Source: Streptomyces sp. ISL-100 (GTDB lineage Bacteria; Actinomycetota; Actinomycetes; Streptomycetales; Streptomycetaceae). Taken from it: a DNA stretch of 64,000 nt. Shown here one piece after another: positions 9,178-17,176 of this stretch. The stretch lies in NCBI RefSeq assembly GCF_018614615.1, contig NZ_JAGGOK010000004.1, positions 1-64,000 of the forward strand, in the 5' to 3' direction. Under the pieces are notes generated by a model. The model had not been told where the DNA came from. It searched no databases and worked only from the letters and a program-made list of their open reading frames with translations. Both the position numbers and the translations under genes were made by a program. Position 1 is the first letter of the stretch; each line of letters starts with the position of its first letter.

Positions 9178-9414
9178 TGCTCTTCCCCCTCGCTTCTGTA
9201 CTGCGGAGTGCTGCTTTCCGGCCTCCGGCACCGATGTCGTGCGCCTGGCCCGGCAGGCTCATGCTGGCAGGTCGGCTTGCGCGTCCGCATTGCCGTCCAC
9301 CGGCAATCTTTACGGCCTCTTGATGCCGGTGGCCGCCCCTCGGTACGCGCGTGTCACCCTTGGCGTACACGCGTGAGGAAGGCGTCATCGGCGCGTCAAG
9401 AACGGGGAGGGGAC

Positions 9415-10476
9415 ATGGCGGAGCCGGACGGAGCCGAGAAATATCTGGAGGGGTACGCCCACATCCTGACCAGTGCCTGCGCCACCGGCAGGCGGCTGAA
9501 CCGGGACGAGCTGGCGGCACTGCGGGCGCAGGGGGAGCGGGCCGCCGAGGCCGGCCTCGGGCTGCGCCTGCTGGTGCGCGCCCATCTGTCCGCCGCTCAG
9601 GACGTACGGGCGAGCTTGCGGGGCGCGAGCGCCGATCACCTCCTCGCGGCAGTGGAGCAGGCCGTGGACGCCTTCGCCGAAGGACACGAGCGGGCGCAGC
9701 GGCTCGCGATCCGCCAGCAGGAGGCCGCCCGGCGGGAGTTCATCGACGACCTGCTCCACGGGCGCAGCGATGCCGGCCGCCTCGCCGAACGGGCCGAGCG
9801 CTTCGGGCTGTTGCTGTCCCACGCCCACGCGGTCGCCGTGGCCCAGGGCACCGAGCCGTACGAAGACGGTTACTCGGTCACCCGCGGCATCGAGGCGTCC
9901 CTCGCGGCCCGCTTCGGGAACCGCCGAATCCTGCTGACCACGAAAAACGGCCGGCTCATCTGCATCGCGCCGGGCGACGAGGCCGAGGTCCTCGCCTTCT
10001 TCGCCAAGCAGGCGTACGCCGCGACCGACGGCGGCCGCGTGGCCATCGGCCGCCCCCACCCGGGCGTCGGCGGAGTCGTCCACTCCTACGAGGAGGCGCT
10101 CAACGCCCTCGATCTGGCCGCGCGCATGCATCTGAAGGACCCGGTGCTGCACGCCGCGGACCTCTTGGTCTACCCGGTCCTCACCCGAGACCGGCAGGCG
10201 ATGGCCGACCTCGTACGCAGCGTGCTGGGCCCGCTCCAGCAAGCCCGCGGCGGAGCGCAGCCGCTGATCGACACCCTCAACGCGTACTTCCACACCGGGT
10301 GTGTGGCCGCCGAGGCGGCCCGCCAACTCTCCCTGAGCGCCAGGGCCATGACGTACCGGCTGGAGCGGATCCACCAGCTGACGGGCGCCGATCCCGGAGA
10401 CCCCGTTGATCGCTACACCCTGCAGACGGCGGTGGTCGGCGCCCGTCTGCTGGACTGGCCGGACGAGACGCTCTGA
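9415..10476 (+). CDS. PucR/CdaR-type transcriptional regulator
   Basis: A 353-residue protein. An all-helical N-terminal region (~1-120) is followed by a GGDEF-like regulatory domain (~130-260) and a C-terminal PucR helix-turn-helix (~300-345), seen as LIDTLNAYFHTGCVAAEAARQLSLSARAMTYRLERI in outline: the TLxAYF, A-A-xL and TxxYRLERI positions of HTH_30 are all present. The start ATG lies behind GGGGAGGGGAC. It is transcribed divergently from the NfeD-flotillin-ATPase island and could regulate it, but PucR proteins often act on catabolic genes elsewhere. Ligand unknown. Confidence 0.8.
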   Translation: MAEPDGAEKYLEGYAHILTSACATGRRLNRDELAALRAQGERAAEAGLGLRLLVRAHLSAAQDVRASLRGASADHLLAAVEQAVDAFAEGHERAQRLAIRQQEAARREFIDDLLHGRSDAGRLAERAERFGLLLSHAHAVAVAQGTEPYEDGYSVTRGIEASLAARFGNRRILLTTKNGRLICIAPGDEAEVLAFFAKQAYAATDGGRVAIGRPHPGVGGVVHSYEEALNALDLAARMHLKDPVLHAADLLVYPVLTRDRQAMADLVRSVLGPLQQARGGAQPLIDTLNAYFHTGCVAAEAARQLSLSARAMTYRLERIHQLTGADPGDPVDRYTLQTAVVGARLLDWPDETL

Positions 10477-11059
10477 CCGTTCAGGCCGTACCAGCGGACC
10501 GGCGACCGAGGAGGGCCGGGGGGCACCTCGCCGGGTCGCTGTCAGGGCCCATGCCTCTGCCGACACTCCATGTGTAGGTCTCTGGTGGCCTTTGCGGGTA
10601 CCCCTGCAGCCCTGCACAGTCCGGCTCGCTCTCGCGCATGGCGAGGATGTAGCCGAAGGCGCCTCCGCCGAGGAGCGAAGCCCTACCGCTCCCCAGACGG
10701 CCGTCCGCTTTCGGACTCCACAAGCCGGCTGTCGCACTGCTTGGTTTATCTGGCTCGCTCGTGGCCGACTCCGGTGGTTGACGGTCGTTGGCTTTCGCCG
10801 AACTCCTTGAACGCCCCAGGTCCCGGGCTGGGCGCGGATATCGACCCTATGCGTGGATCACACGGCCCCGCCACCGGCACGGTTATCGCCTCAGCACAAT
10901 CAAACAGAGCCCACCAAGTCCCGTGTACTGACGTGTAGTTGCCTCGCCAGGCAGCCTGCTGCCAAAAAAGTGATCATCTTGGACCAGAGCGTAATCTCCT
11001 GGGTGAGTGCTTGAGGAAGGGCATGGCATGCGCAGGAGAATCTGGGAGGTATCACACCG
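10477..11059. other. 583-bp intergenic stretch without a convincing gene
   Basis: No frame here shows the codon bias of the neighbours. On the minus strand around 10640-10730 a short run translates to a small-residue-rich GGGAFGYILAMRE-like peptide, which could be a gene scrap, but no start, RBS or length supports a CDS. The last ~100 bp are AT-richer than the surroundings (AAAAAAGTGATCATC near 10970) and may carry the promoter of the small membrane gene at 11060. Confidence 0.45.
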
Positions 11060-11466
11060 ATGTCGTATTACTTGGCGCTCTTCTTCACGATAGGGGCGGC
11101 ATTTGTGACCTGGAAGGCTGTCCAGCTCTGGAGAGACGCGGACCTGGTTGACGAACTCATGGCCACCCTCGCCTTCCTGCCGTTCGGGAAGGACGTCCGC
11201 AGGGGGAAGTGCGGTCCGTCGGCCTCACCGCGGTCTCGCTATGGGCGATCTCGGCCATACTCGCGCTGCCGCTGCTGGACCCGAACTTGACCGGAGCTGG
11301 CATGCACGTACTGGTGGGTGCGGTGGGCACCATCCTGGCCGCCCTCCTCTGCGAGGCCAGTGTCGTCCTGTTCAACTTCCCGAAAATCGTTGTGCCTCCC
11401 CACATGCGTGCGGACCGGGGGGTGCTGGCGGCGCTCCGCGAGCGCCCGGAGCGCCGGACGTGCTGA
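11060..11466 (+). pseudogene. Small membrane protein, frameshifted in a G run
   Basis: The first frame encodes MSYYLALFFTIGAAF... to residue ~49 (FGKDVRRG). The second frame, from 11209, encodes SVGLTAVSLWAISAILAL..., two more hydrophobic segments and an Arg-rich C-terminus. Adding one G to the GGGGG at 11202-11206 joins them into a single protein of about 135 residues with three TM helices. An RBS (GGGAGG) precedes the ATG. I do not recognise the family. Two separately translated membrane peptides are possible but less likely, because the second frame has only an internal GTG and no good RBS. Confidence 0.55.
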
Positions 11467-11513
11467 CCTTGAGTATGTAGTCCTCTCCACCTTTGATGAG
11501 CCTCTCCGGGAAG

Positions 11514-11966
11514 TCAGGCCATGGCTCGGCCGGCAGCGGCGACCAGTTCGTCGGTCGCTGCGATGGCGGCGTCGCGGCGGGAGGCCAGGGCGGGGTGGTT
11601 GCCGGCGTTGCGCAGGTTGAACGCGGCGAGGGCAGCCTGGCGAGCCGGCTCAGCAAGGGACTGTTCAAGGACAGAGACCGCGACCAGGGGGCCGGTTACG
11701 GCCGAGCGCGTGGCGCGGGAGGCCGTGCGGGCTGCCTCGACGGCTTCCTCGCTCGCGCCGTCCAGGCGCAGGACTTCGCGATGCCACATGGCCCGCCGAT
11801 GGTCGCCCAGGGCGGCCACCAATTCGCCCAGCGCCCTGCGCAGCGATTCCGCCCTCTGGTCGGCTCGGGCAGCACTCTGAGCCATCCGCGCGCTCTTAAT
11901 TTGAAGCAGCCCGGTGAGCGCGCCTCCAAGCAGTGTGCCGACCACGGCAATGATGCTGGGCCACAT
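11514..11966 (-). CDS. Small membrane-anchored helical protein of unknown function
   Basis: 150 residues: an N-terminal TM segment (IIAVVGTLLGGALTGLLQ, ~4-21) followed by an Ala/Arg/Glu-rich helical body with RRALGELVAALGDHRRAMWHRE. The start is supported by AAGGAGG 8 bases upstream. Unrecognised family. Its plan (short N-terminal membrane helix with VxGTLLGG, then soluble helices) resembles the protein at 59396-59944, and such proteins are common in Streptomyces accessory regions. It is convergent with the small membrane gene at 11060. Confidence 0.65.
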   Translation of the reverse strand: MWPSIIAVVGTLLGGALTGLLQIKSARMAQSAARADQRAESLRRALGELVAALGDHRRAMWHREVLRLDGASEEAVEAARTASRATRSAVTGPLVAVSVLEQSLAEPARQAALAAFNLRNAGNHPALASRRDAAIAATDELVAAAGRAMA

Positions 11967-12394
11967 CGCAAGTCCTCCTTGAACAGCCGTAATGAGGCGG
12001 ACTGGAGCCAGCCTCGCCCCTTCAACGCCGCGCTCCTGTGCAGTGTCGGAAGTCGAATGCTGAAACGGGCAGGCTTCGGCAGGACGCCTGCGGGCGTACT
12101 ACCTGGCAGGCGTAGCCCCAGTCAGCTCCTGGTGTACTTGATTGGGACGTCCTACTGCGCCGTCCGGTTGCCGATCGGAACCCTTCGCCCCGTCCGCTGG
12201 GACGGCACGGGCATGACTATGGAGCAGGCCGTTTGGCTTCGGCGGCAACACGGATAGGTGACCCGGTGAGAGGCGCACGGCGGATTCTGTCCATGCAACC
12301 CTCCGCCTGGCGCGCGAACGCGTTGTCAACGAAGAGGCCTTGCGGGCGTGCCACTCGACGCTACCGCTGCTCGACTTCGAAGGGGCCCAGCGGC
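11967..12394. other. 428-bp gap with possible gene remnant
   Basis: No intact gene. Between about 12282 and 12475 one plus-strand frame reads like genuine protein (LRLARERVVNEEALR, then LPLLDFEGAQ) but lacks a start and overlaps the CBS-domain frame. It may be the tail of a lost transporter or antiporter gene. The 12040-12230 section gives no coherent frame. Confidence 0.4.
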
Positions 12395-12655
12395 ATGGTT
12401 CACCTGCCGCAGCTCGTGAAAGTTCCGTCACCGCAGCGGGAGACACTGCGCGTGCGTGACGTGGCGACCCGGCCGGCGCAATGCACCGCATGTGGTCCGG
12501 ACGACCTCTTTGAAGACGTACTGCAAAAGCTCAGCCCCAGCAACGGAATGCGGATCCTCATCGTGGACGGCCGGCGCCTGGTGGGCATCATCACCGCACG
12601 CGACACCTCCCGACTCGTCCAACGTCACGCCCTGCGCAGTAACGGAACAGGATGA
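12395..12655 (+). CDS. CBS-domain protein, probably a detached C-terminal remnant
   Basis: 86 residues forming one CBS motif: LRVRDVA near the start, FEDVLQKL in the middle and MRILIVDGRRLVGIITARD followed by TSRLVQ at the end, the classic beta-alpha-beta pattern. Such a domain is the usual C-terminus of Streptomyces site-2-protease (M50) membrane proteins; no HExxH-containing membrane portion exists upstream, so this looks like a truncation. The start ATG at 12395 has GAAGGGG 9 bases before it and could still be used. The domain could bind adenine nucleotides. Function unknown. Confidence 0.5.
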   Translation: MVHLPQLVKVPSPQRETLRVRDVATRPAQCTACGPDDLFEDVLQKLSPSNGMRILIVDGRRLVGIITARDTSRLVQRHALRSNGTG

Positions 12656-12826
12656 GCACGCTCGGCCCGTTGCAAGCGATAGAGGCCGCATGTGGTCCGG
12701 CCCGGATGAATGCCCAGATGAATCATGGTGACGTGACGTCAGTCCTCGCAGATGGGTATGTACGTGGTGGCGCCGCACCAGCGGCCTCCAGCCCGGTGGT
12801 ATGCCACAGGGCAGAAGGGACATCGC

Positions 12827-13711
12827 ATGAAGTGGCTGGTCACGCTGGCGGGAGTCGGCCTGGTGCTGATCATCCTGCGGGATGTGTTTCACACCTTGTG
12901 GCACCCCACGCGACATGGAGGCTTGAGCAGACGCGTCATGACGGCTTCGTGGAGGCTGTCCTCCCGATTCGGCCGCCGACGAGCAGCCGGGCTGGCCGGG
13001 CCCCTCGCCATGGTCACGGTGGTCGCTCTGTGGGCGTTCACGATCACCCTCGGCTGGGCGCTTATCTATTGGCCGCACCTGCCTGATGCCTTCTCCTTCG
13101 CGAGCGGTCTCACGCCGGACGAGCACTCCGGCTTTGTGGACGCGCTCTACATTTCCATGGTCACCGTGACCACCCTCGGCCTCGGTGACATCGCGCCGGC
13201 CACCGGATGGCTTCGTGTCCTCGGGCCCATGGAAGCCCTCGTCGGCTTCGCCCTCTTGACCGCGACAGTGTCGTGGGTTCTCGGCATCTACCCCGCCCTG
13301 GCTCGCCGCCGGGCACTCGCACTGCGGCTCTCTCACTTGCAGCGCACCAGGCCGACGGCACGGCAGCTCGATTCCTCTGCCGGAGCAGCCGTCCTTGAAC
13401 ACCTGGCCGCCGGCGTGGCGAACGTCTGCGTGGACTTCCTCCAGTACGCGGAGTCCTATTACTTCCACGACGGGGACGACCACACCTCACTGGCGCACAA
13501 CATCCACTACGCCGTGGAACTCGCCGATCTGACATCCGAGTCGCAACATGCCGATGTCCAGTTGTGCTCAGCCGTACTGAGGACAGCGTTGGAGGACCTC
13601 GCGCTCATTCTCGATCGGCGTTTCCTGCACACACGAGCAACGGCTGCGCTGACGTTCGCGGCGTTCGCAAGGGACCATGGCGCGGGGCCAGATTCTGTCC
13701 AGGGCCATTGA
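12827..13711 (+). CDS. Two-TM potassium channel family protein
   Basis: 294 residues. TM1 at ~3-20, a second hydrophobic segment at ~60-85, then a pore helix with filter TLGLGDI (~115-121, a variant of TVGYGD) and a last TM (~135-158), followed by a soluble C-terminal domain of ~130 residues with LRTALEDLALILDRRFL. The start is an ATG behind GAAGGGA; an in-frame extension to 12752 has no RBS. The Leu in place of Tyr in the filter suggests altered selectivity. The terminal ~25 codons coincide with the repeat at 13634-13772. It lies next to a minus-strand RCK-type protein, a natural partner type for K+ channels. Confidence 0.72.
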   Translation: MKWLVTLAGVGLVLIILRDVFHTLWHPTRHGGLSRRVMTASWRLSSRFGRRRAAGLAGPLAMVTVVALWAFTITLGWALIYWPHLPDAFSFASGLTPDEHSGFVDALYISMVTVTTLGLGDIAPATGWLRVLGPMEALVGFALLTATVSWVLGIYPALARRRALALRLSHLQRTRPTARQLDSSAGAAVLEHLAAGVANVCVDFLQYAESYYFHDGDDHTSLAHNIHYAVELADLTSESQHADVQLCSAVLRTALEDLALILDRRFLHTRATAALTFAAFARDHGAGPDSVQGH

Positions 13712-13772
13712 CCCCTTGTCCAGGCGTCGGATCCGGTCGGCGCGGGGCAGGCGACTGCGGAACTGAAGTCCC
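13634..13772. repeat. Copy B of the diverged repeat (channel 3' end and downstream)
   Basis: This segment matches 1299-1447. It covers the last ~25 codons of the channel gene, the stop at 13709-13711 and about 60 bp of downstream sequence. Conservation across the stop codon argues that the DNA, not only the peptide, was copied. The two copies lie in the same orientation about 12.3 kb apart. Confidence 0.6.
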
Positions 13773-13796
13773 GCTCCTCCTGGCCCGGCGGGGTAC

Positions 13797-15005
13797 TCAG
13801 CGCTGTGCGTTCCTCCCATACCTGGTATGGGGCTGCGGGTGCCTGCCGAGCAGTTCGGCCAGTCCCCGACGGGTGGCGGCCAGGACGACGCGGTCCTGGG
13901 GCTGGAGGACGTATCCCGGGTGGAGGTCCCAGACGAGGCCTGTGGGGTGCTGTTCGCCGTCGGCCGGGTGCGGGGTGGCCAGATCGGGGCGCCGGTCGGC
14001 TGGGGCGATGGTGTCCAGGGCGAGGACGCGCCAGGCGCCGGGCCGGAAGGTTTCCGCGACGGTGCGGCCCTCCAGCTGCGGGTGGCCGGCGACCACGAGC
14101 GCGGCGAAGACGAGCACTTTGCGTTCGACCGGTATGGCGCCCAGGACCTGGCGGCCCATCATCGCTCCGGCGAAGGCGGGGGCGGCCAGGTGGGAGACGC
14201 TGCGGCTGCGGGTGAGCGCGTCCGGATGGGCGGCGCGCAGGGTGCGGTAGACGGCGGTGGCGAAGTCGTCGTCGTACAGCCGCAGTGCCACGCGCAGGTC
14301 CGCTTTGACCGTACGGGCGTAGAGGGCGGCCTCCAGGTTGGTGGTGTCGGAGGACGTGAGGGCGAGCAGGGCGTGCGCCCGGTGGGTTTTCGCCGCTTCC
14401 AGGACGCCCTCCTGCGTGACGTCGCCGATCACGGTCGGCACCCGCAGGCGGCGGGCCAGTGCCACGCCGCGTGCCTCTGGGTCCTCTTCCACGCACACGA
14501 CGGGGATGTCGAGGTCGCGCAGCTGGGCCAGAACTCGGGTGCCGATCTTGCCGAGGCCGAGCAGGACGACGTGGCCGGACAGGCCGCGCGGTGGGCGGCG
14601 CAGGGTCGAGGCGCTGCGGAACGTTCCCAGCGCCTCCAGTCCCCCGGCGACGAGGAGGGGCAGGAGCGCGAGGCCCACGAGCCCGGACAGGAGCTGGAGC
14701 ACTTGACCGGGCACTGCTACGGGGGTGGGCGGCGTCCCGGTCATAGCGGCGGAGACCCGCCCGAGGAGGGTGGAGGACCGCCCCCGCCCTGGCACGGACA
14801 GCCCTGGACCGAGCGCAGGCCCACCACCGGGATGGACCAGCATGACCCGCTCCCGGTAGACGTCGCGTAGCTCTGCGACGAGCCGGTGGGCCAGGGCGTC
14901 GTCACCGCAGACAATCATGTGTCCGGCTGGCGGGCTGTCGGAAGAGCGCTGAGGGGGAAGTGAAGGCACCTGCGTAGAGTGCCTCGCCGGACGCGCGGAT
15001 CGCAC
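13797..15005 (-). CDS. NAD-binding RCK/TrkA-N protein with internal deletion
   Basis: 402 residues. An N-terminal fragment of a TrkA-N fold (HMIVCGDDALAHRLVAELR, ~29-47) is joined by a short Gly/Pro linker to a membrane segment (LLSGLVGLALLPLLVAGGLE, ~105-125). A complete second Rossmann domain follows (GHVVLLGLGKIGTRVL, then VCVEEDPEA and VIGDVTQ) with a TrkA-C-like end. Streptomyces homologues are around 600 residues or more, with a full first RCK domain and an extra membrane part, so about 200-300 residues appear missing between ~75 and ~95 while the frame stays open. Start GTG with GGGGGA upstream. It probably binds NAD(H) and gates K+ flux, though function after the deletion is doubtful. 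Confidence 0.65.
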   Translation of the reverse strand: MRSARPARHSTQVPSLPPQRSSDSPPAGHMIVCGDDALAHRLVAELRDVYRERVMLVHPGGGPALGPGLSVPGRGRSSTLLGRVSAAMTGTPPTPVAVPGQVLQLLSGLVGLALLPLLVAGGLEALGTFRSASTLRRPPRGLSGHVVLLGLGKIGTRVLAQLRDLDIPVVCVEEDPEARGVALARRLRVPTVIGDVTQEGVLEAAKTHRAHALLALTSSDTTNLEAALYARTVKADLRVALRLYDDDFATAVYRTLRAAHPDALTRSRSVSHLAAPAFAGAMMGRQVLGAIPVERKVLVFAALVVAGHPQLEGRTVAETFRPGAWRVLALDTIAPADRRPDLATPHPADGEQHPTGLVWDLHPGYVLQPQDRVVLAATRRGLAELLGRHPQPHTRYGRNAQR

Positions 15006-15368
15006 GAGAATCCCCCGGCCTGCCCGTCGGCCGAGAAATAAGTGTCCGATGAACGGACTCCGGTCCCCGCATAACGGTCTGATGTCACTCCCTGGGACTT
15101 TCCAACATCACGCACGGTTATGTGACTTGAGTCACTAAAGATCGCGTAAAGGCGTGGTAGAACTGCGCAACTCCGCAGGTGGCACCACCCCTAGCCGCCG
15201 TACGGAGTGGCCGGCACGCACCGGCAGCACGACCAGGGTGATCACGGTCCGAGTCCGCGGACCGTACGCCCAGGGTCGCCGATCGGACGACGGCGTTCAC
15301 TCAAATACCGCACATCAACCGGCAGCACTCCTCCCGTGCCCCGGCCCTGCGCCATCGAGGTAGCCACA
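15006..15368. other. 363-bp divergent promoter region
   Basis: This lies between the minus-strand RCK gene and the plus-strand symporter gene. It carries the palindrome at 15122-15135, an AT-richer stretch (CACTAAAGATCGCGTAAAG) around 15132-15150 and no coding frame I would defend. Both genes' promoters should be here. Confidence 0.5.
15122..15135. promoter_or_regulatory. Palindrome upstream of the alanine/sodium symporter
   Basis: GTGACT-TG-AGTCAC is a perfect 6-bp inverted repeat about 235 bp before the symporter start. GTGA...TCAC half-sites are seen for GntR and CRP/FNR-type dimers. Binding is inferred only from symmetry. Confidence 0.35.
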
Positions 15369-16916
15369 GTGTCACTCGACTCCATCACCCAGACCGTCGA
15401 CGAAGCCGTCAGCGGTTTCTTCGAGCCCATAGCCACCTGGCTCGAGGAAGTCGTCTTCTATTCCGTGCCCGTCGGTGGGACGGCCCTGCCCCTCATCGTT
15501 GCCTGGCTCGTCATCGCCGGTCTCGTCTTCACCGGCTGGTTCGGCTTCGTACAGGTCCGAAAATTCCGCCTCGCCATCGATGTGGTGCGCGGCAAGTACG
15601 ACGAGAAGGGGTCGGCCGGCGAGGTCAACCACTTCCAGGCACTGACCGCCGCCGTCTCTGGCACCGTCGGCCTCGGCAACATCGCCGGTGTCGCGGTCGC
15701 CGTCTCCATCGGCGGCCCCGGTGCCACCTTCTGGATGATCCTGTGCGGCCTGCTCGCCATGGCCACCAAGTTCGTCGAGGTCACCCTCGGTGTGAAGTAC
15801 CGCGAGGTGCACGCCGACGGCACGGTCTCCGGCGGCCCCATGCACTACCTGCCCAAGGGCCTGGTCGACCGCTTCGGCAAGAAGGGCAAGACCCTCGGCA
15901 AGGTCCTCGGGGTCCTCGCTTCCTTCATGATCCTTTTCTTCGGCCTCTTCGGCGGCAACCTCTTCCAGGTCAACCAGAGCTACGCGCAGCTGGTCTCCGT
16001 CACAGGTGGCGAAGACGGCCTGATGGGCTCCTCCGCCGGCGCCCTGTTCTTCGGCATCCTGATCGCCGCCCTCGTCGGCATCGTGCTCCTCGGCGGCATC
16101 CGCTCGATCGCCAACGTCACCAGCAAGCTCGTGCCCGCCATGGCCGGCATCTACATCGCGGCTTGCCTGGTCGTCATCCTGGTCCACGTCACCGCGGTCC
16201 CGGCCGCGATCAGCACGATCATCGAGGAAGCCTTCAACCCCGAGGGTGTCGCCGGTGGTGTGCTCGGCGCGCTGATCGTCGGTTTCAAGCGGGCCGCGTT
16301 CTCCAACGAGGCCGGTCTCGGCTCCGCCCCGATCGCCCACTCCGCGGTCAAGACCAAGCACCCCGCCAGCGAGGGCCTGGTCGCCCTGCTGGAGCCGTTC
16401 ATCGACACCGTCGTCATCTGCACCATGACCGCGCTGACGATTGTGATCGCCAACCCGGCCAGCTGGGCCGAGGCCCGCGAGCCCGGTGCGTCCGTCGAAG
16501 GCGTCACCATCACCTCCGACGCCTTCGGTACGGTCATGCCCTGGTTCCCGTACATCCTCACCATCGCGGTGATGCTGTTCGCCATCTCCACCGTGCTGAC
16601 CTGGGGTTACTACGGCCTCAAGGCCTGGACGCACCTCTTCGGCCGCAGCAAGGCCAGCGAGCTGACGTACAAGGTCGTCTACACGCTGTGCGCGATCGCC
16701 GGTTCGCTGCTTACGCTGCAGACCCTGATCGCCATGGCCGACGCGGTGCTGTTCATGCTCGCCGTCATCAACATCATCGGCCTGTACCTGCTCGCCCCGG
16801 TCGTCAAGCGCGAACTGAACTCCTTCCTGGAGTTCGTCCGCGCCCGCAACGCCGGTGAGACAGACGCAAACGACGCAGACGACGAAGACCAGGAGTCGGT
16901 GAAGACCACCGTCTGA
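15369..16916 (+). CDS. Alanine/glycine:cation symporter (AGCS family)
   Basis: 515 residues with about 11 TM helices. Family landmarks are seen: GGTALPLIVAWLV near the first helices, ALTAAVSGTVGLGNIAGVAVA (the signature with GTVGLGNIAG), GGPGATFWMI, and FKRAAFSNEAGLGSAPIAHS in the second half. It should import alanine or glycine with Na+. The start is a GTG preceded by GAGGT at suitable spacing; upstream in-frame codons look non-coding. The C-terminus is acidic (DANDADDEDQE). Monocistronic, with a long hairpin just downstream. Confidence 0.88.
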   Translation: MSLDSITQTVDEAVSGFFEPIATWLEEVVFYSVPVGGTALPLIVAWLVIAGLVFTGWFGFVQVRKFRLAIDVVRGKYDEKGSAGEVNHFQALTAAVSGTVGLGNIAGVAVAVSIGGPGATFWMILCGLLAMATKFVEVTLGVKYREVHADGTVSGGPMHYLPKGLVDRFGKKGKTLGKVLGVLASFMILFFGLFGGNLFQVNQSYAQLVSVTGGEDGLMGSSAGALFFGILIAALVGIVLLGGIRSIANVTSKLVPAMAGIYIAACLVVILVHVTAVPAAISTIIEEAFNPEGVAGGVLGALIVGFKRAAFSNEAGLGSAPIAHSAVKTKHPASEGLVALLEPFIDTVVICTMTALTIVIANPASWAEAREPGASVEGVTITSDAFGTVMPWFPYILTIAVMLFAISTVLTWGYYGLKAWTHLFGRSKASELTYKVVYTLCAIAGSLLTLQTLIAMADAVLFMLAVINIIGLYLLAPVVKRELNSFLEFVRARNAGETDANDADDEDQESVKTTV

Positions 16917-16937
16917 CCGCCTCGCGGCCCGGCTCCT

Positions 16938-16984
16938 GAGCGGGTCCGTACACACCTCGCGCCTTGGTGTGTACGGACCCGCTC
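16938..16984 (+). terminator. Rho-independent terminator after the symporter gene
   Basis: A perfect 19-bp stem (GAGCGGGTCCGTACACACC and its complement) with a 9-base loop starts 21 bp after the stop codon. A T-run is absent, as is usual for Streptomyces terminators. It is the strongest hairpin in the window. Confidence 0.85.
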
Positions 16985-17176
16985 GCTGTGCGTTTCGGCA
17001 CGTGAAATGGCCTATGGCGAGATATGTGGAAGGCCGTTAGGGTGTGCGGAACGCGTCAACAGCCCGCCCAAGGCGGATGCATCCGACGCGCGGTGTGCCG
17101 GGAAGTCTGGTCGGCGTCCTAGGGGCCGCATGCCCTTGTGTCGATACCCCATGCCGATGCCCCGGAGGCTTCACCG

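Noticed and set aside
10570..10938. Plus-strand 122-codon frame in the 583-bp gap
   Set aside because: No RBS, atypical codon use and no recognisable domain.
12428..13483. Minus-strand 351-codon frame opposite the K+ channel
   Set aside because: Antisense shadow; no motifs, and the channel frame has clear TM helices and a pore.
15372..16955. Long minus-strand frame opposite the symporter gene
   Set aside because: Composition is the Asp/Gly/Val-rich pattern of an antisense shadow; the plus strand encodes clear AGCS motifs.
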